Source: Excoecaria cochinchinensis (lineage: Eukaryota > Streptophyta > Magnoliopsida > Malpighiales > Euphorbiaceae). From it: a DNA stretch of 64,000 nucleotides. The position numbers were made by a program, and so were the translations under genes. Where the stretch lies: NCBI GenBank assembly GCA_947683425.1, contig CANTUQ010000101.1, positions 24,761,001 to 24,825,000 on the forward strand, read 5' to 3'. This document shows positions 55,942 through 64,000 of this stretch, one piece after another. Each line of letters starts with the position of its first letter. Position 1 is the stretch's first letter. Below the pieces are notes generated by a model. It did not search any database. It was not told the origin of the DNA and worked only from the letters and a program-made list of their open reading frames with translations.

Positions 55942-58347
55942 ATGAGTAACATAGATAGATCTTGGATGTATAGAAAAAAAATAAAGGATGGTTACATTAA
56001 TCATGAATTTGTGGAAGGGGTTCAGTCGTTTATTGAACATGCAAGTTCTCAACCTGCACATATGGACGGGGTTAAAATAAGATGTCCATGTAAAAAGTGC
56101 AAACACTTTAGTTATCTTCCAGTTGATGAAGTGTATTTTTACTTGTTAAGAAAAAGATTTATCGAAAATTATTTTGAGTGGATACGACATGGGGAACCAT
56201 CAATATGTAGCACCTCGATGGGAAATGTGGGTAATATGTCGGCAACTGAGGGTCAATTTGAAAGAGAGGGGAAATTTACTACATATGATGTAGGGGTCAC
56301 TGAAAATCCTTACGTCCAAATGGTTTACGATGCAGCTGGCCGTGATTTTAGGAAAAATACACCCATGCTAGAAGAACCTAATGAAAATGCGAGCAAATTT
56401 TATGATTTGCTAAATTCAGCAGATTAAGAATTATGGCCAGACTGTGATAACATGACTCAATTATCTTCGGTCGCTCGAATATTGAATATAAAATTCGAAT
56501 GCCATATTTCGGATTGAAGTTTTGATAAAATTCTTGCTTGGTACAATGAATCATTGCCTCCTGACCATAAAATGGTTGATAATTTGTACAATGTAAAGAA
56601 ACTGATCAGTGGTTTAGGTTTGCCTGTTGAGAAAATTGACTGTTGCCGGTTGGGATATATGTTGTTTTGGAAGGATGACGTGAATTTACAAGAGTGCAAA
56701 TTTTGCAGTCAACTTAGGTACAAATCCAGGAATTGCAGCAATAAGCAGAAATTGATACCTTGGAAACGTATGTATTTTTTTTTCGTTAAATCCTAGGCTA
56801 CAAAGACTATATGCATCCGAAATTACTGCACCTCACATGAGATGGCATGATGAGCGCGGAAGAACAGGTGGAATAATGAGCCATCCATCAGATGCTGTTG
56901 CATGAAAATATTTTAATAACACCCATTCTTATTTTGCTGCTAAATCTCGAAATGTTCGGTTGTGTTTGAGCACTGACGGATTTGAACCTTTTGGTCAATC
57001 AGGGCAACAATATTCGTCCTGGCCAATCATAATTGCTCCTTATAATTTGCCTCCATGGATGTGTATGAATGAGGCATATATGTTCTTGACAGTTATTATT
57101 CCAGGACCTAGAAATTCGAAGCATAAAATTGATGTATATTTGTAGCCATTGATTTATGAATTGCAACAGCTTTGGGATATCGATGTTGAAACATATGATG
57201 CATCACTTAAACAGAATTTTATGATGAAAGCAGCATTAATGTGGACGGTAAGTGACTTCCTCGCCTATGCTATGTTGTCGGGTTGGAGCACGGCTGGAAA
57301 ACTACCCTGTCCTTACTATGGCGATGATTCAAATGCATTTTATCTTCAACATGAGTGTAAAACTTCTTAGTTTGACAACCACAGAAAATTCCTTCCACCT
57401 GATCACCCGTTCCGACGGAACAAGAACAGGTTTATTAAGAATAGAGTTGTACAAGCTAGTCCTCTTGTTATCAGAAGTAGTGAGCAAATTTTACAAGACA
57501 TTGATGAATTGGATTTACTTACAGTAACAGAACTTGATGCTGATGAAGTTAATGGAAGAATCAACAAAAACTTTGGTTGGAGGAAAAAAAGCATTTTTTG
57601 GAATTTACCGTATTGGAAGACTAATTTGTTATGGCATAATCTAGATGTGATACATATTGAAAAAAATATTTTTGATAATGTGTTCAATACCATTATGAAT
57701 ATAGAATGGAAGACCAAGGACAATACAAAATCACGGGCAGATTTAAAGTTGTTATGTAGAAGGCCTGGGTTAGATAAAGATTACGTAACCGAAAAATATC
57801 CCAAAGCATACTACACTTTGGACAAAAAAAAAGAATTCTTGTGTGAGTGGTTAAAAGGACTTAATGGTTTGATCCAACTTATAACGTTGGAACAAAAATA
57901 CATACCAGATACAATTTAGTTGATGTAAACCAGCGTAGAAGATTTAGTAACTTTGAACCTTTTGTATTGGCAATGCAAGAGATACAGGTATATTATGTCT
58001 CTTATCCAAGCTTAAAACGTGACAAATCGGAATGGTTTGCAGCATGCAAAGTAAAACCAAGAGACATTTTTGAAAGGAAAGCCGTCGGACAAAGTGAACG
58101 CTCTGAAAATAACGATGCATTTCAAGAGGAACAACCGGAAGTTCATGAAATAAATGAATCTCTGAATTATGATGATAATGAAACATTGAACTATGCAGAC
58201 AATGAATTTGTTGAAATTTCTTTTGAGGATGATGAGCAAACTTTGATTGGCGAGGGATCCGATGATGAGCCTGAAATTGATTCTTCCTCATCGGAAAATG
58301 AGGATGATTGGGATTATGATTTACAGTTTAGTAATGATAGCGAATAA
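55942..58347 (+). pseudogene. TNP2-like CACTA transposase, disabled
   Basis: TNP2 is the En/Spm transposase that cuts at the CACTA ends. The ATG at 55942 (MSNIDRSWMYRKKIKDGYIN) starts a Transpos_assoc domain (about 55942-56200, CPCKKCKH). The Transposase_21 region follows: KKLISGLGLPVEKIDCCRLG, LSTDGFEPFGQS, YNLPPWMCMNEAYMFL, DVETYDASLKQNF, SGWSTAGKLPCPYYG, WHNLDVIHIEKNIFDNV. An acidic C-terminal part (57967-58347) begins YVSYPSLKRDKSEW. In-frame stops lie at 56425 and 56515, then, after a shift in a T run near 56775, at 56901, 57146 and 57368. Near 57860-57920 the protein jumps from the EWLKGL motif to the C-terminal region, so several hundred codons (the DUF4218/DUF4216 region) appear to be deleted. 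Confidence 0.9.
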
Positions 58348-58989
58348 TTTGTTTACCTAATTTTATATCATGTGAGAACAATTAATATTGCACTGGCTTA
58401 TTTTTTTTATTTAATATGTTTATTATAATGTAATTATTTTCTATTATCTGACAATATGCAATTTTTTTCATAATGTCAGGTTCAAAAAATGTTCAAGCGA
58501 AAAAAGAGTAATATGATTCCTCCACATCTCAGGGTGCATGATGAAGGTGACAGTATTGGTGATGGAGCATCCCCATCGCCTGGGTTCAATGCTAGCACTC
58601 AGGCTGACGCATCACTGACCATTCCTACTGTTGCACCATCTACCACTCCTTCTACTGAATTGACTCCTATGGCACATATCGAATCTATATCAGGAACAGA
58701 TGCAGCGAAACAGCCTTTGCTTGGCTCAGTTGGAGTTGATGGAAGAATCTATATCACCATTACAGCGGGGGAGTAAGTGATTAATATTTCACTTTGTATT
58801 GATTTTAATGATAGTTGTTACTTTTATTAACTTTATTAGGATTGTTGTATATTAGTTTGAATCTTTCAGAAAAGTGCTCACGCAACATGACAACCACGTT
58901 CAAAAACAAAATAGATTACGATGGCTATGTCTGGAAGAAAGTGTCACAAGAAACAAAAAATTTTTATTTTGAAGAATTCAAGGTAATAA

Positions 58990-59735
58990 ATTATTGGATG
59001 TTGGATGCAAGTATAACAATAAATTTGAAGTGTTTTTCTGTTTTTGTGTACAGGAGGTATGGTTAAAATATAGGAAAAACTCTGCCGAAATTTTAGTAAA
59101 AACTTGTACGAATACTCAATAAATTATAGTTCAACTATAATTTTTTATTTGTTTGTAGGAATACTTGTAAGTATTACAAAATATTACTGTTATTACTGTG
59201 TTTAATATTATTACTGTTTAAAATTTATCTCATTAACATAGAGGAGAATGAAAATGTTAATTGTGTGAGAAGTTTGCATTGTTATTAGATATTGGATGCA
59301 AGCATAACAATAAATTTGAAGTGTTTTTCTATTTTTGTTTACAGGAGGTATGGTTAAAATATAAGAAAAACTCTGCCGAAATTTCAGTTAAAACTTGTAC
59401 GAATACTCAATAAATTATAATTCAACTATAATTCTTTATTTGTTTGTAAAAATACTTGTAAGTATTACAAAATATTACTGTTATTACTGTAATTAATATT
59501 ATTACTGTTTACAATTTATCTCATTAACATAGAGGATGATAGAAATGTTAATTGTGTGAAAAGTTGTTAGATATTAAATGCAAGCATAACAATAAATTTA
59601 AAGTGTTTTTCTGTTTGTGTACGGGAGGTACGGTTAAAATATAGGAAAAATTTTGCCGAAATTTTAGTAAAAACTTATACAAATACTCAATAAATTATAG
59701 TTCACCTATAATTCTTTTTGTGTTTGCTGGAAGCA
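58990..59735 (+). repeat. Tandem triplication of an internal exon with its intron flanks
   Basis: Three copies of a unit of about 280-290 bp have exon starts at 59054, 59345 and 59625 (after ACAG, ACAG and ACGG). Each exon is followed by the same CAATAAATTATAGTTC-type intron sequence. The third copy continues into the next coding segment. Confidence 0.88.
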
Positions 59736-59779
59736 TTAATAGGTAGACCTCCTACCTATGATGAGATCTTTTTACACAG

Positions 59780-62384
59780 TGTAACGCGCCCGAACCCCGC
59801 TCGGCATCCGAATGGCCCTCGAAAATCCACTTTTAAGACCCGATACCAGATGGAGGTTCATTAAAACTCGTGAAAGATGATCGTTTCACAATGGACGGGA
59901 ATTTACCCCATTCCATTGTTGACAATCAACTTACGATAGCATTTGTTGGATATATCATGAAATCGTCACCCAATAAAATATTAAGAAATAAATTCTAACC
60001 TTATGAGGACAAAACCAGAGAAAGTTCGGAACCTCACTCTTATTCATATTTTTGGTTAATGTTATGTGAATGAATTTTTAGGATCAATTATTTTATCTCT
60101 CTTCTCATACGGTTCATGCAATAAATATAAAGCGTATTACAAGCACATAAAAAAGCAATTAATAAAGCAATAATAAAATATAATTACAATTATCCAAAAA
60201 TAAATGCAAAATTCATAATAGCGTTAAAATGAAAATACATATATAAATCGAACTATTCATTTAGACGAGAACATTAGTTTCCAGCAATTGCTTTATAAAA
60301 AAGGTAAATAGTTCTTACACCGATTTTATGAAAAAGGAGACGAAGTGATCTTATTTTAATTAAAACGCAAACCTTTTGTTTTTGGGACGAAAACGAGGAC
60401 ATTGGTCCAGTTTTATTAATAAATTTTCATTTTAGTAGAAAACATGTGTGGTGATTCTTTTCAAGCGCGGTCGAAAATCTTTTATTATTACAGATCTCAA
60501 GCAAATAAAAGGAAATAAAATAATAATTACATATTTCAAAATAATAAATAAACCCTAAACTATTCGCCTCAACTGTTTTCCTTAAACGAAACACATGCCA
60601 CTTGCGGTTACAGTCATGAAAAAAAAATAATAATGGTTAATAATGAATTAAATTAAATTAAGTAATAAATGAATAAATAAATTAAGAATTAATTTGGTAT
60701 AGTGAAAGTAAAATAAATGAATATAAAACATAAATGACAATTATAATGATCAACGACAAATAAAAATAATAAAGCTAATAATAATAATAACACAAAATAA
60801 TAATAATAATAATAATAACAATAATAATAATGATAATAATAAAACAAATAGCAATATGAATGACGATAATAGTAGTAGTAATAATAATAATAAAACAAAT
60901 AATATTAATAGCAATAATAGTAATAATGCAATATAATAATATTAACATGAACAAAATAATAATGATGATAATAACTACAAAAACACAATAATAATGATAA
61001 TAATAACACATTAATATCAAAAAAATAATGATGTAAAGTAAACATAAAATAATAATATTAATAATAACAATAAATGACGACAACAACAATAATAATAATA
61101 ATAATATAAAATAAATAAATGCAACATAAGAATAATAACAATATTAATATAATGATAATAATAATGCTATATAATAATAATAATCAAGATAATATTAATC
61201 ATAACAATCAAAATAATAACATTAATAATAATAACAATAAAAGTAATTACACAACAACAACAATAATAATAATAATAATAATGCAATTAAAATGATAATA
61301 ACAAAACACAATAATAAATAATAATAACTAAATATATACAATAATAATAATAAACACAATAATAATAACAATAAACATAATAATAACAAATAATGTAAAA
61401 TAAATATAAATTAAACAATACAAATAAAATTAATAATAATAATAAAAAAGGGGTCACCGGATTTACCTCGCCGGAGCCGCCGGAAGTGGGAGGTGGTCGA
61501 CACCTCCATTACCGGAGGACAGATCGAGACGCCAGGAGTCTGCTTCCGGTGGTCACTCGCCGGAAAGTCGCTGGAGTTGGCCGGAAATCACGTCGGCGAC
61601 TTCTAGCTCCCCTCTCGCCGATCTACTCCACGGCGGCTCGTGGTGGCAAGTGGCCGGCGGCGGGCTGACCGTCTGGCGGCCTGGGATGGACCTCCTCCGC
61701 GCGTGGCGCCGGCCACCTCCTTTTTCCTATTCCCTTCTTTCTTTTCTCGGCTCCTTGCATTTTCCCGTTGGCCCCAGTTCCACTTTTCTTCTTTTTCTTT
61801 TCTCTTTTCTATTTTGTTTCTTTTGCTTTCACTTGTCCACTGTCCCTCTTCTTTCTCTTTTTATTTTTCTTTTCTTTGGCTTCGGCCTCACCTGTTCTTG
61901 TTCGCTCTTTTTCTTTTTTCTTTTGTTTTTCTTTTCTCTGGTTTCCCATTTGCCGAGCCTCCCTCTACTTCTTCGTCTCTTTCTTTTTACATCCCTAAAT
62001 TATGTTAGGTTTGGTTCACCTAATAATTTCCTCCATTTTTTAATTTTTTTTAATTTAATTAATTTGCTTAAATTACCACATATTTTAACTAATTAGGCAT
62101 TATATTTATTTTTCTTTTTCAATATTAACTAATTAAATAACTAATTAATTTTTAATTTTACATACATTTTAATTACCCAATAATATTAACTAATTAATTA
62201 ACCTACTCTTAATTTTTAATTTATCTTACAATATTAACTAATTAAATTAACCTAATCTTAATTTTTAATTTTTAATTTTACCTACATATTTTATATTATT
62301 ATTTTTTTCGAAAAAATTATCAAGGAGCCTGAAGAGCCAAAATTGCAATTTTTTTTATCCTTGACTTGGGACCCGATGTCTACA
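59780..62384. repeat. Probable solo LTR (gypsy-like), 2605 bp, in the Ptta frame of element C
   Basis: It starts TGTAACGCGCCCGAACCCC and ends CCGATGTCTACA. The flanks are cacag (59775-59779) and cacac (62385-62389), a 5-bp duplication with one mismatch. The position is supported independently because it splits the coding sequence between DEIFLH and QNHDGQTF. It contains the long AAT-rich tract at 60600-61450 and a GC-rich CCGG-containing block at 61450-61720. The superfamily call rests on the TGTAACGC..CCCGAACCC start only. Confidence 0.72.
60600..61450. repeat. Degenerate (AAT)n/(ATA)n tract of about 850 bp
   Basis: Almost continuous AAT/ATAACA trinucleotide-like sequence with few G bases. 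Open frames through it (Tyr/Ile-rich) are artefacts of composition. Confidence 0.9.
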
Positions 62385-63458
62385 CACACACCCACACCAA
62401 AATCATGATGGTCAAACGTTCGTCAATTTTCGGTCAAGACTTTTATATGTATGTCAAAATTATTATAATTTACAAATATTTAATATTAGTTATTATTAAT
62501 CTTTACTTATTATTAAATATTTATTTTACGACAGGAACAAGTTCAAGAGACAATTCAGCAACGTTCATAAAATTCCGATAATATTGATGCGAATCAGATT
62601 TATTATAAAGTGGCTGGTGGTAGAGATCAGCGAGGACGGATATTTGGCTTAGATTATTTGGCCAGATCCTGTTACTCGCATTCCTCAAAGTCAAGTACAG
62701 CCGCATCTAATAGACGGTCTGCCTCTAGGGAAGTACATGAACTTCGGAATACTGTTAGTGAGTTGAGATTTGAATTGCAACAATCACATGCTCGATGGCA
62801 AGACTCAGAAACTCGGTGGCAAGACTCAGAAGCTCGGTGGCGACAATCTCTCGACTTCATATCTGAGTTACGCAATGAGATGGCTAATTTGAAAGGTATA
62901 GTCACCTCATCATCGCAGCAGTCTGATCGTACTCGTCAGCCGCCTCCGCCATCATCTTAGTTAGGATTTAGTAACAGACATATGTAACTATTATGATCTT
63001 GCTAAACAATTCTTAACTTCATGATTAGTACAATTATTAATTTAAATTATTATTGTATTTTAAAATTTATATATTATCTTCATTTTTTCATTAATTTGCA
63101 ATTAATATTATAGGTTAAATCTATAGCATGAAATAAATAATTAAAAAATTTAATTTAAAATTTTTATTAAAAATACCGACGAAAATTCTATTTTCGTCGG
63201 CAATTTTAACGACGGAATTTGATTTTCCGTCAGGAATATTACCGATGAAAATTTTGTTTCCATCGGGAATTTTACCGACGGATATAGTATTTTCGTTGGT
63301 AATATTCCCGACGGAAATTGACTTTCCGTCGAAAAAATAATTCCGTCGAGAAATTTGCCTACGATTATTATGCCGACGAAAATTTTTTCCGTCGACAAGT
63401 TAGTTTCCCGACGGAAATTACTTATTTTCCGTTGAGAAATCGTTATTTCCTTGTAGTG

Positions 63459-64000
63459 ATGAATGCACATGAAAAAATGAAAAACTTACAAGATAAAACC
63501 CAATTTAGAATAAAAATATTTTTCACTCACATGATTAAACACACCAACAAAACTCATTTTTATAGTTGAAGAATATAGCTGTTAGGTGTGAACAATATTT
63601 TGAAAATGTTTCTATGTTTGAAAAGACCTTTATTTTCCTTAGTCAATAAGGAGCTTGTTTGAGAGAATATTTTTTACAGATTTTATGTTTCTTTGAATGA
63701 GAAAAATCAGGTTCAATAAAAAGATCTCTTTCCATTTTCAAGAACTATAATTGTGGATTTTTTGACTTTAAGAAATAAATACTTTGATTTTAAGTAAATA
63801 TGTGATTTGAAAGATATTTTAAACACAGAGAATAATGTAACTATCATGCTGTGAGTGTGTAGATTCTTCAAAAATAATTTTACAAATTTTATTTCCTAAT
63901 AAAACTTTAATGCTGTAAGTCTGTTCTGATAGTTGTCGAATACGAACTTGTCTGTTCTACATTTGATAGAACACTTTGCATCAGATCTTCAAACTTGGGC
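63459..64000. other. Right flank of CACTA element C, unassigned
   Basis: Continuation of the sequence left of 53803. There is no gene. TCTGTTCT / GTTCTACATTTGATAGAACA-like motifs near the end recall the TCTGTTCTATAG.. motif at 53343, so both may belong to one old LTR-type repeat. Confidence 0.35.

Larger units (their letters stand above)
58480..62960 (+). pseudogene. Ptta/TNPA-like second CACTA gene, interrupted
   Basis: Exon 1 (58480-58772; MFKRKKSNMIPPHLRVHDEG, then a Ser/Thr/Pro-rich stretch and RIYITITAGE) ends at GTAAGT. Exon 2 (58870-58982) has TTFKNKIDYDGYVWKKVSQE and FYFEEFK, typical of PF03004. The next exon (EVWLKYRKNSAEILVKTCTN) is present three times (59054, 59345, 59625), followed by GRPPTYDEIFLH, which is split by the insertion at 59780-62384. 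Coding resumes at about 62394 (HQNHDGQTFVNFRS, donor at 62449). The last exon (62535-62960) has KVAGGRDQRGRIFGLDYLAR and a coiled-coil-like end with two copies of RWQDSE. A TAA at 62568-62570 breaks the last exon. In En/Spm the second protein (TNPA) binds the subterminal motifs; that role here is inferred. Confidence 0.82.
53803..63458 (+). mobile_element. CACTA (En/Spm) element C, 9656 bp, with decayed TNP2 and Ptta-type genes
   Basis: The left end is CACTACAAGAAAATCC and the right end TTTCCTTGTAGTG (one mismatch in the inverted repeat). The target duplication is atg (53800-53802, 63459-63461). The left subterminal region (53815-54420) has TAGCGACGGAA/TTCCGTCGCTA motifs and the right one (63170-63440) CCGACGGAA/TTCCGTCGG motifs. 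In order it contains a leader exon, an AT-rich intron, TNP2, and a Ptta-like gene interrupted by a 2.6-kb probable solo LTR. Both genes are broken, so it cannot move by itself. Confidence 0.94.

Noticed and set aside
60689..61089. Tyr/Ile-rich minus-strand frames
   Set aside because: Produced by the (AAT)n tract; no complexity or motif.
61640..62096. Phe/Ser/Leu-rich plus-strand frames of 76-148 codons
   Set aside because: T-rich/CT-rich simple sequence within the probable solo LTR; three overlapping frames are equally open.

Overview
The window is nuclear DNA of a flowering plant, most likely a eudicot. It is AT-rich, has spliced genes with GT/AG introns, and contains plant-type Ty1/copia retrotransposons with initiator-Met-tRNA primer sites and CACTA (En/Spm) transposons with CACTACAAGAAAA ends. 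Nothing seen allows a species call. I found no tRNA, rRNA or CRISPR.

One host gene looks intact: a forward gene encoding a 586-residue protein with a C-terminal TDBD (Jas/TPL-binding-like) domain and fourteen tandem 14-residue repeats (5' UTR from about 29540, CDS 30206-38599). Its ATG forms the last three bases of one exon and is separated from all other coding sequence by a 6344-bp intron. Other host genes are relics: an MSH6-like exon with a frameshift (5983-6135), an almost complete DIM1-type rRNA dimethyltransferase with an early stop and a frameshift (7760-9158), the 3' end of a SCAMP gene (9824-10330), and a possible GRF zinc-finger fragment (42910-43445).

The rest is mostly mobile DNA, much of it nested. 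1-5739 is a decayed Tork/Tnt1-like copia element split by a 1631-bp solo LTR (840-2470). 10359-24521 is a minus-strand copia element (Ale/Retrofit-like pol, LTRs of 124 and 128 bp) inserted in a SCAMP intron. It is itself split by a young BARE1/Angela-like element (14326-23883) whose 1897-bp LTRs show only two differences that I could see. 43992-45899 is a 1.9-kb internally deleted copia derivative. 40991-41662 is a small hAT-like element.

From 46052 on, CACTA elements dominate. A 6.4-kb element (46052-52467) lacks TNP2 and contains a nested 1.7-kb element (46642-48321). A 9.66-kb element (53803-63458) carries decayed TNP2 and Ptta-type genes, a triplicated exon, and a probable solo LTR (59780-62384) inserted in the Ptta reading frame. 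All three have 3-bp target duplications and dense subterminal inverted motifs. The nested 1.7-kb element belongs to the same subfamily as the 9.66-kb one.

The order of insertion can be read from the target duplications: SCAMP intron, then Ale-like, then Angela; Tork, then solo LTR; CACTA-A, then CACTA-B; CACTA-C, then solo LTR.
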